Assembly (NCBI RefSeq): GCF_002797435.1
Contig: NZ_PGEN01000001.1
Span: forward strand, 4,152,501-4,216,500
Source: Sphingomonas koreensis
GTDB lineage: Bacteria; Pseudomonadota; Alphaproteobacteria; Sphingomonadales; Sphingomonadaceae
Length of the DNA stretch: 64,000 bases
Direction of reading: 5' to 3'
Positions 53,616 to 61,930 of the stretch are shown here, one piece after another. The first letter of the stretch is position 1; each line of letters starts with the position of its first letter. The notes beneath the pieces were generated by a model. It saw only the letters and a list, made by a program, of their open reading frames with translations, did not search any database and had not been told where the DNA came from. The position numbers and the translations under genes were made by a program.

Positions 53616-55523
53616 TTACGCGTCGCCACGATCCTTCGCGAACAATTCGGCGATTATCCGGTCGGCGGCCTCGTCGGCCGAGCATTGCGTGGTATCCACC
53701 CGCAGTTCGGGCGCCTGTGGTGCCTCATAGGGGCTGTCGATACCGGTGAAGTTGGCGAGCTCGCCGCGCCGGGCCTTTCGATAGAGTCCCTTCACGTCGC
53801 GCGCCTCCGCATCGGCCAGTGGCGTATCGATGAAGATCTCGACGAACTCGCCATCGGGAAGCATCGCGCGGACCATCTCGCGTTCGGCGCGGAAGGGGGA
53901 GATGAAGGCGGCGAGCACGATCAGCCCCGCATCGGCCATCAGCGCCGCTACCTCTCCCACGCGGCGGATATTCTCGACCCGGTCGGCATCGGTGAAGCCG
54001 AGGTCGCCATTCAGCCGGTGCCGGACATTGTCGCCGTCCAGAAGGAAGGTGTGATAGCCGAGCGCGTGCAGTTTCTTCTCGACCAGATTGGCGATGGTCG
54101 ACTTGCCTGCTCCCGAAACTCCGGTGAGCCAAAGGACTCGCGGCGCCTGGGCCTTCATCGCAGCGCGTTGTTCGCGGCGGACCTCCAGGGGTTGCCAATA
54201 GATATTGTCGGCACGGCGCAGCGAGAAATGGAACATCCCGCCCGCGAGGGTGCGGTTGGTTTCCCGGTCGATCAGGATGAAGCTGCCGAGCGTGTTGCAC
54301 TCGACATAGGGGACGAAGGGGATAGCGCGATCGAGCCGGAGGGTGACGGTTGCGATCTGGTTGCACTCGAGCATGCGTGCGCAAGCATGGCCCAGCGTCT
54401 CCAGCTCGACCGCATGCTTGATCTGGGTCACCGTCGCACCGACTGTGGCGCTCGCCGTCTGCAGGAGGTAGCGGCGTCCGGGTAGCATTGGCGCTGTGTC
54501 GAGCCACACGAGCGAGGCCTCGAACTGGTCGGAGACCTGAACTGGCGTGTCGGCGGCGGCAATCAGGTCGCCACGAGCGCAATCGACATCGTCGGTTAGG
54601 GTGAGCGTCACCGACTGGCCAGCGCGGGCCAGCTCGAGGTCGCCGTCCATCGTAACGATGCGTGCGACGCGGGTGCTTTGCCCCGAAGGCAGGATGCGCA
54701 CTGGATCTCCCGGGCGGACGGTTCCGCTCGGAATCGTGCCTGCAAGGCCGCGAAAGTCCTGATTGGCCCGGTTGACCCATTGCACCGGCATGCGGAACGC
54801 TTTGGTCGCGTCGGTCGTGACATCGACCTCCACGGTCTCCAGATGCGCCATCAATGTTGGGCCGGGGTACCATGCCATCGCTTCAGACCGGGCGACGATA
54901 TTGTCGCCGTTGCGGCCCGAGATAGGAATGGCGGTGAAGCTGGAGATGCCGATCCGGCGCGCGAAATCGGCATAGTCCTTTACCGCCGCGTCGAACGATT
55001 CCCGCTCATATCCAACGAGGTCCATCTTGTTCACCGCCAGTACGATATGGCGGATACCGAGCAGGTGGACGATATAGCTGTGGCGCAGGGTCTGGGTCAG
55101 CACGCCCTTGCGCGCATCGACCAGGATCACCGCGAGGTCGGCGGTCGAGGCGCCGGTCACCATGTTCCGCGTGTACTGTTCATGCCCCGGGGTGTCGGCG
55201 ACGATGAACTTGCGTTTCTCGGTCGCGAAGAAGCGATAGGCGACGTCGATCGTGATGCCCTGCTCGCGCTCGGCGGCGAGACCGTCGAGCAGGCTGGCGA
55301 AGTCGATCCGCCGCTCTTGCGTCCCCGGGGCGGGTGCCTCCGCTTCGAGGGCGGCGAGCTGATCCTCGAACAGTAGCCTTGCGTCGTAGAGCAGCCGGCC
55401 GATCAGCGTGGACTTTCCGTCATCCACCGACCCGCAGGTCAGAAAGCGCAGCAGCGAGGGTTCGTGGCGCTGGGCGAGGCAATCCTGCAGATTCGAAGCG
55501 ATCACCCGATAGGGTTCGGCCAT
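53616..55523 (-). CDS. Second sulfate adenylyltransferase/APS kinase fusion (NodQ-like copy)
   Basis: A 635-residue CysN-CysC paralogue of the protein at 13268-15196. GTPase motifs [21 protein letters not shown] and NKMDLVGYE and the APS-kinase P-loop GVSGAGKST (468-476) are intact. The middle and C-terminal regions have diverged. Its start overlaps the stop of the second cysD (ATGA). No cysQ or reductase follows and the neighbours are polysaccharide genes, so it may supply PAPS for sulfation, as NodPQ does in rhizobia. Confidence 0.93.
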   Translation of the reverse strand: MAEPYRVIASNLQDCLAQRHEPSLLRFLTCGSVDDGKSTLIGRLLYDARLLFEDQLAALEAEAPAPGTQERRIDFASLLDGLAAEREQGITIDVAYRFFATEKRKFIVADTPGHEQYTRNMVTGASTADLAVILVDARKGVLTQTLRHSYIVHLLGIRHIVLAVNKMDLVGYERESFDAAVKDYADFARRIGISSFTAIPISGRNGDNIVARSEAMAWYPGPTLMAHLETVEVDVTTDATKAFRMPVQWVNRANQDFRGLAGTIPSGTVRPGDPVRILPSGQSTRVARIVTMDGDLELARAGQSVTLTLTDDVDCARGDLIAAADTPVQVSDQFEASLVWLDTAPMLPGRRYLLQTASATVGATVTQIKHAVELETLGHACARMLECNQIATVTLRLDRAIPFVPYVECNTLGSFILIDRETNRTLAGGMFHFSLRRADNIYWQPLEVRREQRAAMKAQAPRVLWLTGVSGAGKSTIANLVEKKLHALGYHTFLLDGDNVRHRLNGDLGFTDADRVENIRRVGEVAALMADAGLIVLAAFISPFRAEREMVRAMLPDGEFVEIFIDTPLADAEARDVKGLYRKARRGELANFTGIDSPYEAPQAPELRVDTTQCSADEAADRIIAELFAKDRGDA

Positions 55524-56443
55524 CAGAAATACCCTTCCTGTTTCTTGCGCTCCATGCTGAGGCCGTGCTCCTGGTCGATTGCCCGGCCAAGGCGCTCGCT
55601 GGTCGTGGCGAGCAACGTCTCCTCGATCAGGTCCGTCAGGGTCTTCGCCCTACTCTCCACCGCGCCGGTGAGCGGGTAGCAGCCGAGGGTGCGAAAGCGG
55701 ATCGAACGAGTCACCGGCACTTCTCGATCGGCGAGAGGAAAGCGGGCATCGTCCACCATCAGCAGGAGGCCGTCGCGGAAGACGGTCGGCCGCGGTGCCG
55801 CAAGATAGAGCGGCACGATTTCGATCTGCTCCGCCTGGATGTATTGCCAGATGTCGAGTTCGGTCCAGTTCGACAGCGGGAACACCCGCAAGCTCTGGCC
55901 TCTCGCGATCCTGGCGTTGTAGAGCCTCCACAGCTCGGGGCGCTGATCGCGCGGATCCCAACGGTGATCCCGGTCGCGGAAGCTGAAGATCCGCTCCTTG
56001 GCTCGGCTCTTCTCCTCATCGCGCCGGGCACCGCCGAACGCGGCGTCGAAACCATATGCGTCTAGGGCCTGCTTCAGTCCCTGCGTCTTCCACATCTCGG
56101 TGTGGAGTTCGCCGTGATCGAACGGATTGATCCCGCGCGCGAGCGCTTCCGGGTTCCGGTGGACGATCAACCTCATCCCGGCGTCGGCGGCCGCGCGATC
56201 CCGGTAGGCATACATCGCCTGGAACTTCCAAGTCGTATCCACATGCAGGAGCGGAAAGGGCGGGGCGGCGGGGTAGAAGGCCTTGCGGGCAAGATGCAGC
56301 ATCACGGCGGAATCCTTGCCCGCCGAATAGAGCATGACAGGGCGCGCAGCCTGAGCGACCACCTCGCGCAGGATGTTGATGCTCTCGGCTTCCAGTCGCT
56401 CGAGATGCGAGAGCGTTGGCAGAAGCGGCGGCGTTGGACGCAT
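55523..56443 (-). CDS. Second sulfate adenylyltransferase small subunit (NodP-like copy)
   Basis: A 306-residue CysD paralogue with [51 protein letters not shown] and [16 protein letters not shown]. It has an N-terminal extension ([10 protein letters not shown]) relative to the first copy. GGAAGA precedes the ATG at 56443. With the downstream cysNC copy it forms a two-gene PAPS-forming unit in the polysaccharide region. Confidence 0.93.
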   Translation of the reverse strand: MRPTPPLLPTLSHLERLEAESINILREVVAQAARPVMLYSAGKDSAVMLHLARKAFYPAAPPFPLLHVDTTWKFQAMYAYRDRAAADAGMRLIVHRNPEALARGINPFDHGELHTEMWKTQGLKQALDAYGFDAAFGGARRDEEKSRAKERIFSFRDRDHRWDPRDQRPELWRLYNARIARGQSLRVFPLSNWTELDIWQYIQAEQIEIVPLYLAAPRPTVFRDGLLLMVDDARFPLADREVPVTRSIRFRTLGCYPLTGAVESRAKTLTDLIEETLLATTSERLGRAIDQEHGLSMERKKQEGYF

Positions 56444-56750
56444 GATATCTTCCGTTGCTCGGCCTCGGATGACAGCCAGCATGGCGGTTCCGGTCGGCGC
56501 TGGAAATTGCAACACCCGCTGATGGGGCGGCGAAGGCGAGGTAGCCCGGAAGTAGCGAGACGGCCCGGCCGCAACTTGCCGGGAGGCCTTCGGTCTGTGC
56601 ATGCACGCGGCCCGCCTCACCTGCGCCTTGCGCTCTCTGCCGCGGTGCAATCCCCAACAAGGGTCACTCACCTCCACCAATGCGCCCGCACGCGGGCGCT
56701 GCGATCCGCTACCCATCGATCACGATCGAGCGGCAATCGGAGTCGATGGG
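56444..56750. other. Divergent promoter region, no gene
   Basis: These 307 bases lie between the second cysD (minus) and the epimerase (plus). The epimerase leader contains a GC hairpin GCGCCCG-CACG-CGGGCGC at 56682-56699. No convincing operator was found. Confidence 0.5.
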
Positions 56751-57812
56751 ATGACTCAGTTCCTGATCACCGGCAGCGCCGGCTTCATCGGTTTTCACTT
56801 GGCGCGACGACTGCTTGAGGACGGTCACAACGTGGTCGGCTTCGATGCGCTCACCAACTATTACGACCCGGCGCTGAAGCGCAAACGCAACGCCATTCTC
56901 AAGGCATTCCCGGGCTATCATTTCATCGAGGGTGCGCTGGAGGATAGGGGCGCGCTGATGCGGGCGGTCGAGAAGAACGTGCCCGAGGTAATCGTGCATT
57001 TGGCGGCGCAGGCCGGGGTGCGCTACTCGATCGAGGAACCCGAAACCTATGTGTCGAGCAACCTGACCGGCTCCGGGGCGGTGCTTGAGCTGGCGCGGAT
57101 GATACAGCCAAAGCATCTGCTGATGGCATCAACGTCGTCCGTCTATGGTGCGAACGAGGCGATGCCGTTCGGTGAAACCGACCGCGCGGATCATCAGCTG
57201 AGCCTCTATGCCGCAACCAAGAAGGGCATGGAGGCGATGGCGCACGCCTATGCGCATCTGTTCGCGATCCCGACGACGCTGTTTCGTTTCTTCACCGTGT
57301 ACGGGCCATGGGGCCGGCCGGACATGGCGCTGTTCAAGTTCACCAGCGCCATCCTCGCGGGCCGTTCGATCGATGTCTACGGCGAGGGCCGGATGGCGCG
57401 TGACTTCACCTATATCGACGATCTAGTCGAGGCGATCGTCAGGCTGATCGATGCGGTGCCGGTACAGGGTATGGGAATCCGGGAAAGAGGCGTCATCGAC
57501 AGCCTATCGCCGGTCGCACCCTGCCGGACCGTGAACATTGCGGGGGGACGCCCGATCGAACTCATGGATTTCATCCGGACGATCGAGGCATGTGTAGGGA
57601 CGCGCGCGAGGCTGAACATGCTGCCAATGCAGCCCGGCGACGTATCACTCACCTGTGCGGATCCGTCGCTGTTGCGGGCGCTGACCGACTATGTTCCGAA
57701 GACCGGCGTCGCAGACGGCGTCGCCGCTTTTGTCGATTGGTATTGCGACTATAACGGCATATCGAGGCCGGGCGGCATACAGTCAGCCGCGCCTGTCGTT
57801 GCTGCTATCTGA
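56751..57812 (+). CDS. NAD-dependent sugar epimerase, UDP-glucuronate 4-epimerase-like
   Basis: A 353-residue extended [37 protein letters not shown], the Ser plus YxxxK catalytic set ([18 protein letters not shown]) and [23 protein letters not shown] and the [10 protein letters not shown] stretch are typical of UDP-glucuronate 4-epimerases, giving UDP-galacturonate. UDP-glucuronate would come from Ugd. The last eight bases overlap the convergent Crp/Fnr gene. Confidence 0.85.
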   Translation: MTQFLITGSAGFIGFHLARRLLEDGHNVVGFDALTNYYDPALKRKRNAILKAFPGYHFIEGALEDRGALMRAVEKNVPEVIVHLAAQAGVRYSIEEPETYVSSNLTGSGAVLELARMIQPKHLLMASTSSVYGANEAMPFGETDRADHQLSLYAATKKGMEAMAHAYAHLFAIPTTLFRFFTVYGPWGRPDMALFKFTSAILAGRSIDVYGEGRMARDFTYIDDLVEAIVRLIDAVPVQGMGIRERGVIDSLSPVAPCRTVNIAGGRPIELMDFIRTIEACVGTRARLNMLPMQPGDVSLTCADPSLLRALTDYVPKTGVADGVAAFVDWYCDYNGISRPGGIQSAAPVVAAI

Positions 57813-58614
57813 ACAGGGGGAGGTCGCGATCCTCGGGGCCGGTGCGAGCGGCGATTTCAGGGCCGGTGTCGGAGCGCGACATCAGCAATTCGCTGTCCGG
57901 CGCCAGTTCCAGATAGTTGGGCCTGAACATCGCAATGCGGGTCAGGCGCGGCAGATCCGAGATCTCGACGATCCGCCGCCGCCATTCGAGCAGACCTGCC
58001 GATCGCAGCAATTGCACGGTTCGGTTGACCTGGACGGTACTGAGACCGCGCGCATCGCCAAGATCGCGCTGGCCCATTGGCATGTCGAATGTGGTCCCGC
58101 GCGCCAGGCCTGCCCGCGCGGAGCGGTAGAGCAGTTCGCAGAACAAATGTGCGATCCGCTGGGTTGCGCTGAGCCTTCCGAGTGAGCGGATCCATTGCCG
58201 ATGGATTGCCGCGGCGACCGAGGCGTCCCAGAGCAGGGCCTGTCCGATCGCCGGGAATTGCCGGGCCACGGCGTCGAGCTCGCTTCGAGGAACCAGCGCA
58301 TAGGAAAGCGCCGAGATCGAGCAGGCAGAATGGTCCTGGCGCTCCACGAACTGGCAATCCTGACCCATGATGTCGCCGGGCAGAAACAGCTCGACGATCT
58401 GCCTCCGGCCATCGGCAAACTGTTCGTATCGGCAGGCCCAGCCGTCGAGGATGATACGGATCGGCGATATCGCGTCGCCTTCGACATAGAGGTCCTGCCG
58501 CGCCGGAAGGCGGCGCGCCTTGCTCTGAATCAACCCTGCAAGTGCTGCCCTTTCCTCCTGCCCCAGCGGCATCTTACCATCGAGCTTGGAGAAGAGCGGG
58601 TTGAGCACGGTCAC
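57805..58614 (-). CDS. Crp/Fnr-family regulator
   Basis: A 269-residue regulator: cyclic-nucleotide-like beta-roll (about 20-140: [43 protein letters not shown]) and a C-terminal winged helix (about 150-230: [34 protein letters not shown]). No Fnr-type N-terminal Cys cluster is present, so if it works with FixLJ it would be FixK-like. Start at GTG 58614. The extra C-terminal tail of about 35 residues is unusual. Confidence 0.88.
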   Translation of the reverse strand: MTVLNPLFSKLDGKMPLGQEERAALAGLIQSKARRLPARQDLYVEGDAISPIRIILDGWACRYEQFADGRRQIVELFLPGDIMGQDCQFVERQDHSACSISALSYALVPRSELDAVARQFPAIGQALLWDASVAAAIHRQWIRSLGRLSATQRIAHLFCELLYRSARAGLARGTTFDMPMGQRDLGDARGLSTVQVNRTVQLLRSAGLLEWRRRIVEISDLPRLTRIAMFRPNYLELAPDSELLMSRSDTGPEIAARTGPEDRDLPLFR

Positions 58615-58691
58615 CTTCGATACAAAATCGCCGTCATTGAACGATCGGATACAGGATCGGGATTTTAACGAATGCTACCAAGCTGTTAATA

Positions 58692-58707
58692 AGTACTAAT
58701 CCGTACT
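58692..58707. promoter_or_regulatory. Inverted repeat upstream of the Crp/Fnr gene
   Basis: AGTAC-TAATCC-GTACT lies 78 bases upstream of the regulator's GTG in an AT-rich stretch. It is a plausible operator but does not match the FNR/FixK consensus. Confidence 0.35.
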
Positions 58708-58819
58708 ATCCTTGTTGCTGTTGCATCCTATTCGCTACAGCGGCTGATTGTTCTTGGTCGACTGAAGAAGCGCCTTCGAGCTTCCCGCGCGGCTGCGGGC
58801 TTCGATCGGGCGAGACGGT

Positions 58820-58846
58820 CCGGGGCGCCCGTCGATAGCGCCCCGG
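58820..58846 (-). terminator. Hairpin after lyase copy 2
   Basis: A 9-bp stem CCGGGGCGC/GCGCCCCGG with a 9-base loop lies six bases beyond the stop of lyase copy 2; no T-tract follows. Confidence 0.5.
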
Positions 58847-58852
58847 CGCACA

Positions 58853-60877
58853 TCAGAACATCGGCCTTCCGCAATTATAGGCCGGTACGCGTCCCGTTCC
58901 GGAGCCGACCATGCCGTAGTAGCGCACATCGTCCTGGGCCAGCGCGTTCAGATACTCCTCGATGTTAGGGTAGCCGTCGCCATCGGCATCGGCATTCGCA
59001 TCCCAGACATTGGGGTTGGTGTTGGTGAAGCGGCGCTCCCAATCGTCGGGCATGCCGTCATTGTCGCTGTCGGTCTTGGCGGCCCCCTGCGTCAGGTTCG
59101 CCCAGCCGCCCGCCTCCGCGACCGACGACGGCCAGTTCGACGCGAAGAGATAGGGCGCGGTGTCGCAACTGCGCACATCCTCCACATACATCTGATCGAC
59201 ATTGTCGCGGCAGATGCCATCACGGCAAAGGTCGGCGCCGGCGAAGGTGAGCACATCGAGGAGCGCCTGCTGGGCCGTCGCGATGCGGGTCGGATCGAAC
59301 GAAGGCTCGGTGGTGCCGGGCATCAGCGCAAAGGCGGAATTCTGCACCGTGGCGAGGCCGGTGCGGCTGCAATCCTGCGCTCCGGTGCTGGTGACGCCGC
59401 AGATCGAGCTTGCGGTCACGTGCGCAATGAAGCCCGCGGTGTTCTGGAACGGGTCGGTCGTCGTCGATCCGAACTGACCGGCGATGCGGGTGCGCGGCGT
59501 CACGTTGCCCGCGGAATGGATGTTGAAGCCGAACGGCAAGCGGGCGCCGTTGCCATAAAGGCCGATCAGGTAGTTGCCATCGCTTGCATTGTATCGCGGC
59601 CCGCGGAGATAGGCGTTGTTGACATAGTTGGCATAGACGCTGCCGAACTGGTTGGAGACAAGTCCCGCCTCCGCAATGAAGTGGTAGAGGACATTGTTGA
59701 CCACATCCACCTGGCCGGTGGCGCCGGCGGTGGCGGGGTTGGTTCCGACGGCGATGTTGATGCCGCGCTGTTCGCCATGCTGCGAGAGATTGTGCGCGAT
59801 CGTCACGCGCGATGCAGGCTTCAGGAAGAAGGTCTTGCAGTGCAGGGCAGACGTGTGCCCGGCGTTGCGGCAGATGTTCGGCCCGATGATCGACCATTGG
59901 ACCGTGCAGTCGATGCACGCCATGTCGAGGCTTTCGTCGGTCCCGAACATGGTCGAGACGTGATCGATGATCTGGTTCCGGGTGCCGGACATGCGGATCG
60001 GGTCGCCATTCTCCGACCTGCGGCCGACATGCGGGCCCGTGCGCGTGCGCACATGCCGCAGGATCATGTTGTTGCCGCCGTGGCGCGTGTCGATCAGCGA
60101 ATCCACCGGGTTGTACTTGTCGCCGAGCCTGAACTCGATCCCGCCCGGCGAGGTCTGCCCGGCAATGTAGATCTGCGGCTGGGTGATGAATGCCGACGAC
60201 TGCAGAACGATCGCGCCCGCGACGTCGAAGACGCAGTAGCGCGGGCGATTGGCCGGAATGTTGTAAGGGCTGGTTACCGGTAGTGCGAGCGCGCACTCCC
60301 GGTAGCTGATCTTGCCGTCGTTCGGATTGGCGACGTCGTCCAGCGTATTGATCTTGTACACGACCGCATTGGTGCTGCGGACGCTGGTTTTCTTTCCGAA
60401 TCCGGTCGCGGTCGGGAAGGCGAGGGGGTGGCGCGCCCGGTCGGGAATGGCGCCATTGTCGGGGTTTGCGAAGGCCGCAGCGGCGCCCGCCGAAGGCGGC
60501 GGCGTGGGGGTCGGGGTGACGATTGGCGGTAACGGCGTTGGCGTCGGCGTGGGGCTCGGCGGCGTGATGATGATCCCGCCGGTGGTCCGCAAAAGCGACT
60601 CGTTCACCCAGCCATCGACTCCCTGACCGAAATCAACCCGCCACCAGCGCTTTCCGAGGCGGAGGACTGGCCCCTCCACGACCGTGCCGACCGCGCCGCC
60701 CTGCTGCATGCCGACGCCCGTTTGAAGATCGCTTCCCATCACGCGGAATTTCGCGGTCAGTTCCACGCCTGCGCCCAGCGTAATCGGGTTAGCGCGGGCA
60801 GCGACCATCGCGGTGGCTGCCAATGCAATGACAGCCACCGCGCCCAGCCCCGCTCCACGCTTGGAGATGAAATCCAT
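58853..60877 (-). CDS. Pectate-lyase-like secreted protein with SH3-like domain (copy 2)
   Basis: A 674-residue paralogue of the protein at 47982-50036. The N-terminus differs: an ordinary signal peptide (GAVAVIALAATAMVAARA) and an SH3-like domain (about 35-98: GSDLQTGVGMQQGGAVGTVVEG, WWRVDFGQGVDGWVNESLL) instead of lipobox plus Ig, then a Thr/Pro linker. From residue about 130 the beta-helix and Ca-binding tract are nearly identical in sequence and, in places, in DNA. This version may be released or bound to wall or glycan. AGGGG precedes the ATG. Confidence 0.87.
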   Translation of the reverse strand: MDFISKRGAGLGAVAVIALAATAMVAARANPITLGAGVELTAKFRVMGSDLQTGVGMQQGGAVGTVVEGPVLRLGKRWWRVDFGQGVDGWVNESLLRTTGGIIITPPSPTPTPTPLPPIVTPTPTPPPSAGAAAAFANPDNGAIPDRARHPLAFPTATGFGKKTSVRSTNAVVYKINTLDDVANPNDGKISYRECALALPVTSPYNIPANRPRYCVFDVAGAIVLQSSAFITQPQIYIAGQTSPGGIEFRLGDKYNPVDSLIDTRHGGNNMILRHVRTRTGPHVGRRSENGDPIRMSGTRNQIIDHVSTMFGTDESLDMACIDCTVQWSIIGPNICRNAGHTSALHCKTFFLKPASRVTIAHNLSQHGEQRGINIAVGTNPATAGATGQVDVVNNVLYHFIAEAGLVSNQFGSVYANYVNNAYLRGPRYNASDGNYLIGLYGNGARLPFGFNIHSAGNVTPRTRIAGQFGSTTTDPFQNTAGFIAHVTASSICGVTSTGAQDCSRTGLATVQNSAFALMPGTTEPSFDPTRIATAQQALLDVLTFAGADLCRDGICRDNVDQMYVEDVRSCDTAPYLFASNWPSSVAEAGGWANLTQGAAKTDSDNDGMPDDWERRFTNTNPNVWDANADADGDGYPNIEEYLNALAQDDVRYYGMVGSGTGRVPAYNCGRPMF

Positions 60878-60920
60878 GGTTTGCGCCCCTTGTTTACTGG
60901 CGAGGGCGCGAATCAGTCTC

Positions 60921-60941
60921 TTGAATACTATAAGTATTCAA
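60921..60941. promoter_or_regulatory. 9-bp inverted repeat before lyase copy 2
   Basis: TTGAATACT-ATA-AGTATTCAA is a perfect dyad 44 bases upstream of the lyase ATG in an AT-rich leader, well placed for an operator or 5' mRNA hairpin. Confidence 0.5.
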
Positions 60942-61099
60942 TTTAAACATGATGTTGCGACCCTCTGTTCTGTAAATCTTTCGTCTATGAAAGATGTGGT
61001 CAATTTCGCCGTCGTCTAACGTGATATCGATTTAAAAAAAATGAATCCTAGCCCGGATTTGCCTCTATTCAGCTCAGCCGTGGGTAGTTAGATAGAAAC

Positions 61100-61133
61100 T
61101 ATTGTACCAATGGACATGTCCATTGGTACAATA
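61100..61133. promoter_or_regulatory. Perfect 34-bp palindrome
   Basis: The half-site TATTGTACCAATGGACA is followed directly by its exact reverse complement, with no spacer. It lies 35 bases past the NarL-type gene stop and about 220 bases upstream of lyase copy 2. It lacks a T-tract and a loop, so an operator for a dimeric or tetrameric regulator is more likely than a terminator. The 290-base gap is otherwise AT-rich and geneless. Confidence 0.6.
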
Positions 61134-61167
61134 TCGTAGAAGATGCTGTTGGGTTGGACGGTTCTGA

Positions 61168-61869
61168 CTAGGGATAGGCGCTGGCGATTGCGACGACCTG
61201 CGTTCGGTTACTCGCACCGAGTCGGCGCATGAGCTCCTTCACATGCGCTTTTACCGTGCGTTCGGTGACCATCAGGCTCTTGGCGATCTGCCGGTTTGTC
61301 ATTCCACGGGATAGCCCGTCCAGAACCTGGCGCTGGCGTCCGGTGAGCATCTCGTCATGGCTGCGGTGCGTGCGGGACGATCGTGCGATCGCTTCCATGA
61401 CCGGCGGGTCGAGTACCGAACGGGGATAGGTGATCCAGCCGCGGCTGACGATCCGGATCGCATCGATGGTCAGGTCGAACGACATTTCGGTGCTGAGCAG
61501 GCCCGCGATACCGAGGCGCAGGGCGGCGCGGGCATGCTCTGCGTCGACATGGCTGGTGAGGATCAGGATGCCACCTGGCGCGCGGTCGCGCAGCGGTGCG
61601 ATCATATGCGAGAGTGTGGAATGGTCGAAGGCGTCGGAAGCAAGGTTCAGCAGTGCCGCGCTGCGTCCTTCGATCCCGGCCAGGGCCGTCGCGGCCTCGT
61701 CAATGCTTCCGGCGCTTGTGACCGAGGCAATACCGGGCGCACTCTCCAGCGCCGCCACAAGACAGTCGCGGGTGAGGGACCGCGGATCGATCACCAGCAG
61801 ATGCAACTCGTCGGAATTGCTTCTGCCCTGGTTCCGCTCTCCGCCTATCGCGCGCAGGTTTGCGGTCAA
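61168..61869 (-). CDS. NarL/LuxR-type regulator with degenerate receiver
   Basis: A 233-residue regulator. The receiver-like half lacks the phosphoacceptor: LLNLASDAF stands where an Asp should be, and the N-terminal acidic cluster is VIDPRS. The C-terminal LuxR helix-turn-helix is intact (LTGRQRQVLDGLSRGMTNRQIAKSLMVTERTVKAHVKELMRRLG). It is probably controlled without phosphorylation. Initiation appears to be TTG 61869, with GAGG nine bases upstream. It follows the Wzc-like gene on the same strand by 61 bases. Confidence 0.85.
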   Translation of the reverse strand: MTANLRAIGGERNQGRSNSDELHLLVIDPRSLTRDCLVAALESAPGIASVTSAGSIDEAATALAGIEGRSAALLNLASDAFDHSTLSHMIAPLRDRAPGGILILTSHVDAEHARAALRLGIAGLLSTEMSFDLTIDAIRIVSRGWITYPRSVLDPPVMEAIARSSRTHRSHDEMLTGRQRQVLDGLSRGMTNRQIAKSLMVTERTVKAHVKELMRRLGASNRTQVVAIASAYP

Positions 61870-61930
61870 CGCTTTGCCTCGTCACAGGGGACTCTTGATC
61901 TCCGTCCGGCCATCGCGCGATCCGTCCGTT

